DNA of 64,000 nt. It comes from Pseudomonas sp. MTM4. Its GTDB lineage: Bacteria; Pseudomonadota; Gammaproteobacteria; Pseudomonadales; Pseudomonadaceae. A model generated the notes under the pieces. It was not told the DNA's origin and did not search any database. It was given only the letters and a program-made list of their open reading frames with translations. Location of the stretch: contig NZ_CP048411.1 in NCBI RefSeq assembly GCF_019355055.1, forward strand, positions 310,001 to 374,000, in the 5' to 3' direction. Below, one piece after another: positions 48,975 to 56,409 of the stretch (position 1 is the stretch's first letter; the number at the start of each line of letters is the position of its first letter). Both the position numbers and the translations under genes were made by a program.

Positions 48975-49334
48975 TCACACGCATGGCGGCAGAAACGCCA
49001 GCTGCAGACCGACAAACATCGTCGACAACGCCGCGATGAAATGAATCCCCGATGCGACCTTGGTGACGAATACTTGGCGTTCGTCGAGATCATGTGGTGG
49101 CCGTGAGAGCCTCCAGGACCGCCACCCCAGCCAAAGCAACAGAGCAACCACTACCAAGGTGAATATGCCGAAACTCGCGTTCAGCCAATTGAAGATTCCC
49201 AGATTGGGATCAGGCGGTGCGATCGAACAGACCACCGCATGCGAGCCGTACATCGTGGCGAACCAGAGGCTCCAGATGATCAGGCCGAAGGGGATCTGTA
49301 TCGGATGAAACACTGACGTGCGGCGGTAACTCAT
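48975..49334 (-). CDS. Small membrane subunit of the caa3-type oxidase cluster
   Basis: 119 residues, three predicted helices (IPFGLIIWSLWFATMYGS, FGIFTLVVVALLLWLGW, SGIHFIAALSTMFVGLQLAFL). Starts within the stop codon of the fused subunit I/III gene (TGATG), so it is translationally coupled. Such genes at the end of CtaCDE-type operons are annotated as a subunit IV-like or hypothetical protein. I recognise no precise family. Partner function in the oxidase is inferred from coupling. Confidence 0.75.
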   Translation of the reverse strand: MSYRRTSVFHPIQIPFGLIIWSLWFATMYGSHAVVCSIAPPDPNLGIFNWLNASFGIFTLVVVALLLWLGWRSWRLSRPPHDLDERQVFVTKVASGIHFIAALSTMFVGLQLAFLPPCV

Positions 49335-51865
49335 CAGGCACCTCCCCAGGCCGACGGGAATAGAACGATCGCCGCGTAAGCGCTCCAGACCACGCCAAGG
49401 TTGTAGTACCAGAGCTGCTCGACGACCACTGGCTCGTATGGCGCCATCTCACCCACATAACCGTGATGCACCCGCAGCATCTGCAGCAACGTACAGATGG
49501 TTGCCAGGCCGCAATGGATCAGGCTGTAGGCGAGGATCACGAAGATCACCGCGTCGTGGGCGGTCTCGGTTACCTGCAAGTTGGCGCTTAGCAACACCCA
49601 TAACAAGGTGCCGAATTGCGCCACACCGATGGCTGTTACCACACCCAGATTGCCCATCAGGCCGCTGGTGTCGCCACGGCGCAGCCGCGCCGGTATGACA
49701 CGCATCCACAACGTACCGATGGTCAGCAGAACGGCACTGGCGAGCATCAGCCAGCCGTTCAGTTGCGGCTGCTCCGGCACCTGCCATTGCGGCGAGACGG
49801 TCCACAGATAGAACCAGCCGAACAGCAGCGACAGGTAGAGCGTGCCGTTGGCCAGTAAGGTGACGCCCATGCCCCAGAGCCCCGGGCCGTCGAAGGTGCG
49901 CGAATGCAGCGGAGGCTCGCCGGGCTGGGTGCGTGCATCCGGTGCGGCGGATGGATGCGCGCCGTTTTCCCAGGACCAGCGGAACAGCACGATCAAGGTT
50001 GCGACAGTCGCGAACAGTGCACCCCAGTAGACCTTGTTCAGCAGGCTCAGGCAGAGCGCGGCAAGGAATACTGAGGCCACAAAGGGCCACCAGCTATTTC
50101 CCGGCAGATGAATAACCTCACGTACCTTGCCGCTCAGCGGGTCCGAGCCCCAGGTCTCCCGTCGTCCATGATCGATGGTCGTCAGCGCATGTTCAGCGCG
50201 GGCGATGCTGTGGGGCAGATCCGGATCCTTCCACAGCGGATGACGATCAGTGATGTCCGGCAGGCTGACGAAGTTGTACGGGCTCGGTGGCAGGCTGGTC
50301 GCCCATTCCAGCGTGTCGGCGTTCCAGGGGTTGGTCTTGGCGGGCTGACCGAAGCGGAAGTGCAACACGATGTCCAGCAGTATGGTGCCGATGCCGATGG
50401 CCATGATGAAGCTGCCGATCGATGAGATCAGATTGGGTATGTCCCAGCCCAGACCGGTGTCGTAAGTGTAGACACGACGCGGCATGCCTATCAGGCCGGT
50501 CCAGTGCATGATCAAGAAGGTGGTGTTGAACCCGATGAATACCAGCCAGAACCCCCAGCGCCCCAAGCGCACGGAGGGCATGCGGCCGGAGAAATGCGGC
50601 AGCCAGTAGTAGAGTCCTGCCATCAACGGAAAGAACATACCGCCCACCAGCACGTAATGCATGTGCGCGACGACGAAATGGGTGTCGTGTACCTGCCAGT
50701 CGAAGGGCACCAGCGCCACCATCACGCCGGTCAGGCCGCCGCAGACGAAGACGATCAGAAACCCGACCAGCCAAAGCATCGGGACGTGATACACCGGCTT
50801 GCCCAGCCACAGGGTCGCGATCCAGGCGAAAATCTGCACCCCGGTGGGGATGGCCACCAGCATGCTCGCTGCCGAGAAGAAGCCCAGTGCGAGCGCCGGG
50901 ATGCCCACCGTAAACATGTGATGAACCCAGAGCCCGAAGCTGAGAAAACCTGTAGTCAGGACGCCCAGCACGACCCACCGATATCCCACCAGCGGACGCT
51001 GGCAGAACACCGGCAACAACGTCGAGACGATGCCAGCGCCGGGCAAAAAGATGATGTAAACCTCGGGGTGGCCGAACAGCCAGAACAGGTGCTGCCAGAG
51101 TACCGGGTCACCGCCCTTGGCCGTGTCGAAGAAAGGCAGGCCGGCGGCGCGCTCCAGTTCCAGGAGAATGCTGCCCAGGATCAGCGGTGGGAAACCGATG
51201 ACGATCATCATCGCCATCACCAGGATGTACCAGGCGTAAATCGGCATCTTGTGCAGCGCCATGCCGTTGGTGCGGGTGCGCAGGATCGACACCACCAACT
51301 CGACGCCCGCGCTCACCGCCGAAATTTCGACAAAAGTAATGCCCAGCAACCAGAAGTCCGAATTCACGCCCGGCATGTGCGAGGCGCTGGACAGCGGCGT
51401 GTACATGAACCAGCCAGCCTTGGGCGCTACGCCGAGAAATACGCTGGACAGCAGAATGATGCCGCCGAACAAATAGCAGAAATACCCGAGGGCCGAGAGT
51501 CGGGGAAAGACCAGATCCCGTGCGCCGAGCATCTTGGGTATCAGATAGACCGCCAGCCCTTCCATCATCGGCACGGCGAACAGAAACATCATCACCGAAC
51601 CGTGCATGGTGAAGACCTGGTTGTAGACGTCCGGCTCCATCAACACGTAGCCCGGCATGGCGAGTTGCGTGCGGATCAGCATCGCCATCAGCCCGCCGAT
51701 CAGGAAGAACACGCCCCCAGTGACCATGAAGCGCAGGCCGATGCTGGTGTGGTTGACGATGGTCAGCGCACGCCAGCCGCGCGGGTTGCCCCAGACGTCA
51801 TTGAATTGATCATGAAGCTGATCCGGATCGGTAGAAGGGGCGCTGCCCCTGAACGAAGAAATCAT
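49334..51865 (-). CDS. Cytochrome c oxidase, fused subunit I and III
   Basis: 843 residues. Residues ~30–540 are haem-copper oxidase subunit I: His 88 (low-spin haem), GHPEVY with CuB His 266 and the tyrosine 270, HH 315–316, and VVAHMHY with haem ligands 401 and 403. Residues ~600–843 are a subunit III-like helical domain joined by a soluble linker. Oddities against the Paracoccus A-family enzyme: the K-channel lysine of PTGxK is Gln 344; the D-channel aspartate is kept (Asp 117), but the two gating asparagines correspond to Val 106 and Ser 124. The ATG overlaps the subunit II stop (ATGA). Resembles CoxN-type alternative oxidases. Confidence 0.93.
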   Translation of the reverse strand: MISSFRGSAPSTDPDQLHDQFNDVWGNPRGWRALTIVNHTSIGLRFMVTGGVFFLIGGLMAMLIRTQLAMPGYVLMEPDVYNQVFTMHGSVMMFLFAVPMMEGLAVYLIPKMLGARDLVFPRLSALGYFCYLFGGIILLSSVFLGVAPKAGWFMYTPLSSASHMPGVNSDFWLLGITFVEISAVSAGVELVVSILRTRTNGMALHKMPIYAWYILVMAMMIVIGFPPLILGSILLELERAAGLPFFDTAKGGDPVLWQHLFWLFGHPEVYIIFLPGAGIVSTLLPVFCQRPLVGYRWVVLGVLTTGFLSFGLWVHHMFTVGIPALALGFFSAASMLVAIPTGVQIFAWIATLWLGKPVYHVPMLWLVGFLIVFVCGGLTGVMVALVPFDWQVHDTHFVVAHMHYVLVGGMFFPLMAGLYYWLPHFSGRMPSVRLGRWGFWLVFIGFNTTFLIMHWTGLIGMPRRVYTYDTGLGWDIPNLISSIGSFIMAIGIGTILLDIVLHFRFGQPAKTNPWNADTLEWATSLPPSPYNFVSLPDITDRHPLWKDPDLPHSIARAEHALTTIDHGRRETWGSDPLSGKVREVIHLPGNSWWPFVASVFLAALCLSLLNKVYWGALFATVATLIVLFRWSWENGAHPSAAPDARTQPGEPPLHSRTFDGPGLWGMGVTLLANGTLYLSLLFGWFYLWTVSPQWQVPEQPQLNGWLMLASAVLLTIGTLWMRVIPARLRRGDTSGLMGNLGVVTAIGVAQFGTLLWVLLSANLQVTETAHDAVIFVILAYSLIHCGLATICTLLQMLRVHHGYVGEMAPYEPVVVEQLWYYNLGVVWSAYAAIVLFPSAWGGA

Positions 51866-52839
51866 GGAGCGAGCGTCTCCAGCCAATCGGCAATCTGATC
51901 TAGGGTTTCTGGCGGAACGTCATCATGGGCAGGCATGCCGTTTCCGAATTTGAGCGACTTGTGTTCGCGCAACCAACGGCGCAGTCCTTCATGGTCGTTT
52001 TCGATCACTCCGGCGCCCAGCGACGGGCGGCTGGCGAGGTCGGTCAGGTCCGGTGCTCGATTGCCGTTGGTTATTCCCTCGACGCGATGACATTGGCCGC
52101 AGCGTTCGTCGAAGACCTGACCGGCCGCGCCGGGCGCGCGCTGCGTGAAGCTGAGGTTTTCCCTCGCGGCGATCCAGGCGTCGAAGTCGGCAGTGGTCTG
52201 GGCTTCGACATGGAGTTTCATGTGGGTGTGCTGAAGTCCGCAGAATTCCGAGCACTGCCCATGAAAGATCCCGGCATGCCCGGCTTCGATGCGAATGACG
52301 TTGGTTCGGCCGGGCAGCATGTCCATTTTTCCGCCAAGACGAGGCACCCAGAACGAGTGGATGACGTCCGCACTGGTGACATGCACGTCTATCAGGCGGC
52401 CGGCTGGGATGATCAACTGATTGGCCGTGGTAACGCCGCTGTCGGGGTAGTGCACTTCCCACCACCATTGATGGCCGGTGACCTCCACCTTCAGCGGCTG
52501 CTCGCCGTCCACGGGAAGCGGAATCATGCCGCGGCCAGTGGGGATGCCGAATATCAGCAGCACGATGATGCTCACGCTTGGCAGCACGACGCCGCCACCG
52601 ATGATCCACCAGCGATTGATTCGCATCGCCTGTTCCTGGCTGGTCTGGCGTGGCTTGCGTACCAGCGCGTAGATCCAGATCGCGCTGACCACCACCAGCA
52701 CCAAGGTGGCGAAGGCGAACATGCCCCACCAGACATTCGCCACCTGCCTTGCCATCGGGCTGGCCGGGTGGAGCGCGGACAGTGGGCCACCGCACGCGGC
52801 CAATAAAGGAACTGCCAGCGCCAGCGTGGTCCATTTCAA
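51862..52839 (-). CDS. Cytochrome c oxidase subunit II with C-terminal cytochrome c domain (caa3 type)
   Basis: About 325 residues if it starts at the TTG at 52839, which gives a lipoprotein signal (LALAVPLLAAC with lipobox LAAC). Two membrane helices, then the CuA cupredoxin domain with IHSFWVPRLGGKMDM and the binuclear copper motif QCSEFCGLQHTHM. A C-terminal cytochrome c haem site ERCGQCHRVEG near residue 235 accepts electrons directly. No ATG lies nearby and no clear Shine-Dalgarno precedes the TTG; the frame is open much further upstream, but that overlaps the divergent DUF2231 gene. Start therefore uncertain. Confidence 0.88.
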   Translation of the reverse strand: MKWTTLALAVPLLAACGGPLSALHPASPMARQVANVWWGMFAFATLVLVVVSAIWIYALVRKPRQTSQEQAMRINRWWIIGGGVVLPSVSIIVLLIFGIPTGRGMIPLPVDGEQPLKVEVTGHQWWWEVHYPDSGVTTANQLIIPAGRLIDVHVTSADVIHSFWVPRLGGKMDMLPGRTNVIRIEAGHAGIFHGQCSEFCGLQHTHMKLHVEAQTTADFDAWIAARENLSFTQRAPGAAGQVFDERCGQCHRVEGITNGNRAPDLTDLASRPSLGAGVIENDHEGLRRWLREHKSLKFGNGMPAHDDVPPETLDQIADWLETLAP

Positions 52840-52890
52840 GAGGCTGCCGGCTCGTTCGGCGCGTTCCCCTTTATGCCGCTGGAGTGCCGG

Positions 52891-53355
52891 ATGGCCAATG
52901 ACCAAAGTTCTATTCACAGTCGCGCCGCGATCGCCGGACACCCCCTGCATCCGATGCTGATCCATTTCCCGGTAGCGGCGCTGATCGGCTTGCTGCCGGT
53001 CGATCTCGCCCATATCTGGACGCTGGATGATTTCTGGTGGCGTGCCGGAATCTGGCTCGCCGGTGTGGGTGCGTTGGGTGGCTGGGTCGCGAGTATCTTC
53101 GGCCTGATCGACCTGCTCACGGTGCGCGAGATTCGTCAGAAGATCACCGCCTGGTGCCATGCGATCCTCGCGGTGATGATGCTTTCGCTGGCTTCGCTCA
53201 ACTGGTTGCTGCGCTTCCAGAACGAGGGGGACAACATTCATCTGTGGGCGCTGTACCTGTCCGCGATCACGGCCGCATTGATCTCGCTGGCCGCCTATCT
53301 GGGGGGGCGACTGGTCTATGAGCATGCCGTTGGGGTCGATCTGGACAAGGTCTGA
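52891..53355 (+). CDS. DUF2231 membrane protein
   Basis: 154 residues, four predicted helices. Opens IAGHPLHPMLIHFPVAALIG; the HPLHP...HFP histidine motif is the hallmark of DUF2231, a family thought to bind haem or metals in the membrane. The start at 52891 follows CTGGAGTGCC; an ATG six codons earlier is possible. Divergent from the caa3 operon with ~50 nt between, so the two probably share a promoter region. Function unknown. Confidence 0.85.
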   Translation: MANDQSSIHSRAAIAGHPLHPMLIHFPVAALIGLLPVDLAHIWTLDDFWWRAGIWLAGVGALGGWVASIFGLIDLLTVREIRQKITAWCHAILAVMMLSLASLNWLLRFQNEGDNIHLWALYLSAITAALISLAAYLGGRLVYEHAVGVDLDKV

Positions 53356-53432
53356 CCTGGGCTGCTGTGGGTGAGGCTTGAATCGTTCGGTCATGGGCGC
53401 TATTCGGTTCGATCCGGCGGTTGGGTCATGGG

Positions 53433-53846
53433 CTAAAACGGCTTGGCCAGTACCAGCCAGAGCGTCGCGGTAGTGAAAGCCGCGATGGCCACGCCAAGAA
53501 CGCGGCAACGGGTGGTCACGCTCTGTTCCGGGGTGCGTTCGATATGCAGCACAAGTACGCCGCAAAGGGCATGACACAAGACCATGCCTGCGACGGTGCT
53601 GAGTTTGACAATCAACCAGCCAGCCATGATGCCGTCGCGCAGAAACAGGGCCGTCCCCGAGCCGATGGCGATAAGCGCAGCCGGCGTACCGACGAGGTTG
53701 AACACCATGCGCGTGAGATGAGCATGGTCCCGGTAAAAAAGCGCATCAGTACGCTTGGTGCCGGCGGCAATGAGCGCAGGCAGGTACAGGAGAGTGCCGC
53801 ACCAGCACAGCAGGCTTGCGAAGTGCAGCAGTTTGAGCAAGGGCAT
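53433..53846 (-). CDS. CopD/HemJ-like small membrane protein
   Basis: 137 residues, four predicted helices. LLKLLHFASLLCWCGTLLYLPAL has the histidine and glycine pattern of CopD/HemJ-type membrane proteins, and KLSTVAGMVLCHALCGVLVLH supplies a second histidine pair. The start at 53846 is backed by GGAG 8 nt upstream; a start four codons earlier is possible. Convergent with the DUF2231 gene. A role in haem or copper supply to the nearby oxidase is plausible but inferred. Confidence 0.72.
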   Translation of the reverse strand: MPLLKLLHFASLLCWCGTLLYLPALIAAGTKRTDALFYRDHAHLTRMVFNLVGTPAALIAIGSGTALFLRDGIMAGWLIVKLSTVAGMVLCHALCGVLVLHIERTPEQSVTTRCRVLGVAIAAFTTATLWLVLAKPF

Positions 53847-53971
53847 TCGCGTCTCCATCCGGGCCCGCGGCAGGTCAGAGGTTGTGACAACCCTCGACCG
53901 AGGCGGTTCGAATGCGCGCAGTGGCGCTTGATTCGAGGAAATCAGGGAGTGAACGTCTTTGTGCGCGCGGC

Positions 53972-54823
53972 TCAGCTTTCGGGGTCGGGTTCAGGGCGCT
54001 TGAAGAGCTGAGTACCGCACCGGCTGCAGAACGCTGCATTGGCTTCGTGGCTGAGCTTTTCGCATGTGGGACAACGATGCTGCAAGCTGTCAGCACGCAT
54101 GGCAGTAGCCAGCTCGGCAGTGAAAATGCCGGTAGGGACGGCGATGATTGAGTAACCCGTGATCATCACCAGGCTCGCCACCGCCTTGCCTAGTGGAGTT
54201 TGCGGCACGATGTCACCGAAACCGACGGTTATGATCGTGACGATCGCCCAGTAAATACTCATCGGAATGCTGGTGAAGCCCCTCGATGGCCCTTCGATCA
54301 CATACATCAAGGTGCCGAACACCAACACCATGGTGGTGACGCTGAGCAGAAAGACAACAATCTTCTGTTTGCTGCCGCGAAGGGCAACCATTAAGAAGTT
54401 GGCTGGCTCAGATACTGAGTCAGCTTGAGCACGCGGAACACCCTCAACATCCGGATCGCACGCACTACCAGCAGGTACTGCGCATCCGGTAACAGCAAGG
54501 CGATGAACGCTGGGAGTACCGACAGTAGGTCGATGGCTCCATAGAAACTGAAAATGTACTTGCGCGGCTCGGGGTGGGTATAAATCCGCACTAGATATTC
54601 GATAGCGAAAACGGCGGTAAAAAACCATTCGAGACCGACCAGGAACGTGCCGTATTCCAACCGGTAGATCGCGATGCTGTCGAGCATCACAACCACGAGG
54701 CTGGCGAAAATGAATACCAGTAAGCCAGGTGTCGAATCGTTTACCTGCCGGCGTATTGGTAAAGAAGATGATGACGTAGAGGCGCTCCCGCCAGCCCATC
54801 GAACGGAGGGCGTCGTTGTCCAT
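53972..54823 (-). pseudogene. Voltage-gated-like potassium channel (Kch family) with two compensating frameshifts
   Basis: Frame 1 starts MDNDALRSMGWRERLYVII and runs to FDTWL near 54720. The homology then continues in the next frame (VFIFASLVVVMLDSIAIY ... the S4-like RAIRMLRVFRVLKLTQYLSQ) until ~54400, where frame 1 resumes with ANFLMVALRGSK, the pore loop TVGFGD (selectivity filter) and a C-terminal zinc ribbon CPTC...CSRCG. Repairing one extra base at about 54721–54727 and one missing base at about 54401–54407 gives a normal ~283-residue six-helix channel. As it stands the protein would stop or carry ~105 missense residues. Either a recent pseudogene or two sequencing errors. Confidence 0.82.
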
Positions 54824-55073
54824 GTGCGTAAGCTCCCGGCAAAACGGAGAAGGCGAATATCCTAACGTTCGAACCGCACTGGCAAAACATCGTTGCGGAC
54901 GGCGGTCAGAAAAAGCTGGACGGTTTTCGTTTTTTTTTGAATGCACGGTCAGAGGAGGGGCTTCGTGGAATTACGCCGCTCCAAGCTCCGATAGACCATT
55001 TGGCTCCGTACCTTTGCCACGCGTCACGTTCCGGCATAGTCTTAGCTCGCGCATCAAGTGTTTGGAGAGCGAC

Positions 55074-56069
55074 ATGCCAGATTCCCAGTTGGTCGATCCA
55101 TTCGGCCGACGCATCACCTACCTGAGGCTGTCGGTCACCGACCGCTGCGACTTTCGCTGCACCTATTGCATGAGCGAAGACATGGTCTTCGCTCCGCGTG
55201 CACAGATCCTCACACTGGAAGAGCTTTATGCCGTAGCTGATGCGTTCATCAGTCTTGGCGTCAAACGTATCCGGGTGACGGGTGGCGAACCGTTAGTGCG
55301 AAAAGGGCTGCCGAGCCTGCTGAGTCGTCTGGGCGCGCGTGAAGAACTGGAAGATCTGGCCATCACCACCAACGGCTCGCAACTGCCAGTACTCGCGACA
55401 GTACTGCGCGACGCGGGCGTCAAGCGTCTTAATGTCAGTCTCGACTCGCTCAAACGCGAGCGATTCGCCGAGCTGACCCGCCGTGACATGCTTCATCAGG
55501 TCATCGAAGGTATCGATGCCGCGCGTAGCGCAGGTTTCCGCCGGATCAAGCTCAACAGCGTGATCCAGAAGGGCAGGAACGACGACGAGGTGCTGGACTT
55601 GGTGAATTTCGCTGTGGAGCGCGGGCTGGACATCAGCTTCATCGAGGAAATGCCGCTCGGCAATATCTCCAGCCATGAGCGTGAAATTACCTTTTGTTCC
55701 AGCGAAGAGGTGCGTGAGCGCATCGAAGTCGGCCACCAGCTGATACGCAGTAGCCACACCACAGGCGGCCCATCGCGCTATTGGCAGGTCGCCGGCAGCG
55801 AAACCCAGGTCGGCTTTATCTCGCCGCACAGCAACAACTTCTGTGGTAGTTGCAACCGGGTGCGTGTCACGGCTGAAGGCAAGCTGGTGCTGTGCCTCGG
55901 CCACGAAGGCGCACTGGACCTCAAGACCCTGATGCGCAGCCATCCGGGCGACAGTGAGCGACTGCGTCAAGCGTTGGTTGACGCGCTGCAACTCAAGCCG
56001 GAAAGACATGAATTCCGCACCGACGAGCAAGTGCAAGTGGTGCGCTTTATGAGCATGACCGGCGGTTGA
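55074..56069 (+). CDS. moaA: GTP 3',8-cyclase (molybdenum cofactor biosynthesis protein A)
   Basis: Radical-SAM enzyme making the first intermediate of molybdopterin from GTP. 331 residues. N-terminal cluster CDFRCTYC near residue 24 (CxxxCxxC), VTGGEPLVRKGLPSLL, the LDSLKRERF segment, and the C-terminal substrate cluster with FCGSCNRVRVTAEGKLVLCLG (CxxC...C). The usual C-terminal Gly-Gly is present (MTGG), as needed for MoaC-coupled activity. The start MPDSQLVDPFGR is preceded by TTGGAGAGCGAC. No other moa genes are in the window. Confidence 0.96.
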   Translation: MPDSQLVDPFGRRITYLRLSVTDRCDFRCTYCMSEDMVFAPRAQILTLEELYAVADAFISLGVKRIRVTGGEPLVRKGLPSLLSRLGAREELEDLAITTNGSQLPVLATVLRDAGVKRLNVSLDSLKRERFAELTRRDMLHQVIEGIDAARSAGFRRIKLNSVIQKGRNDDEVLDLVNFAVERGLDISFIEEMPLGNISSHEREITFCSSEEVRERIEVGHQLIRSSHTTGGPSRYWQVAGSETQVGFISPHSNNFCGSCNRVRVTAEGKLVLCLGHEGALDLKTLMRSHPGDSERLRQALVDALQLKPERHEFRTDEQVQVVRFMSMTGG

Positions 56070-56131
56070 AGCGAGCCGCGCTACGATTTATGTCGCTTGT
56101 AGCTGGTAGAAAACTCCTCGCCGTCATCATA

Positions 56132-56224
56132 GGTGGGCTGAAGCCCACCCTACGTCGCTAAAACGAGCCGCGCGACGTTCCGATTCTGTAGGGTGGGCCG
56201 GGCGGCGCTCCGCTTCAGCCCACC
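56132..56224. repeat. REP-like palindromes between moaA and smc
   Basis: GGTGGGCT-GA-AGCCCACC (56132–56149) followed by CTAC, and a second related unit at 56188–56224 that begins GTAGGGTGGGC, has an inserted GC-rich stretch, and ends CAGCCCACC. Both share the core GTAGGGTGGGC...GCCCACC with the units at 60892–60993. The 330-nt gap also holds a short possible leader reading frame at 56344–56409. Confidence 0.75.
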
Positions 56225-56343
56225 AGGCGCAACGCATCCCCGAATCACACCGAAACTGCGAATCTATCGCCGCGATGGCTACAAAGCGGCGTGATAAACT
56301 CCGCCGTTTTCTCGCCAGCACCCACTCGATGCCAGGAATCCCG

Positions 56344-56409
56344 ATGTTCAAGGCGACTCTCTTGTTCGTCCTCACGCTGACTGCCACGGATAGGCCCGCA
56401 TGCGTCTGA
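56344..56409 (+). other. Possible 21-codon leader reading frame overlapping the smc start
   Basis: ATG-initiated frame encoding MFKATLLFVLTLTA followed by seven more residues, stopping 10 nt inside smc. The sequence looks like the start of a signal peptide. It could be a translated leader or a remnant of another gene's 5' end. No strong ribosome-binding site is visible (CCAGGAATCCCG upstream). Confidence 0.25.

Noticed and set aside
52840..53577. An N-terminal extension of the caa3 subunit II up to 53577
   Set aside because: It is antisense to the DUF2231 gene and precedes a clear lipoprotein signal sequence.
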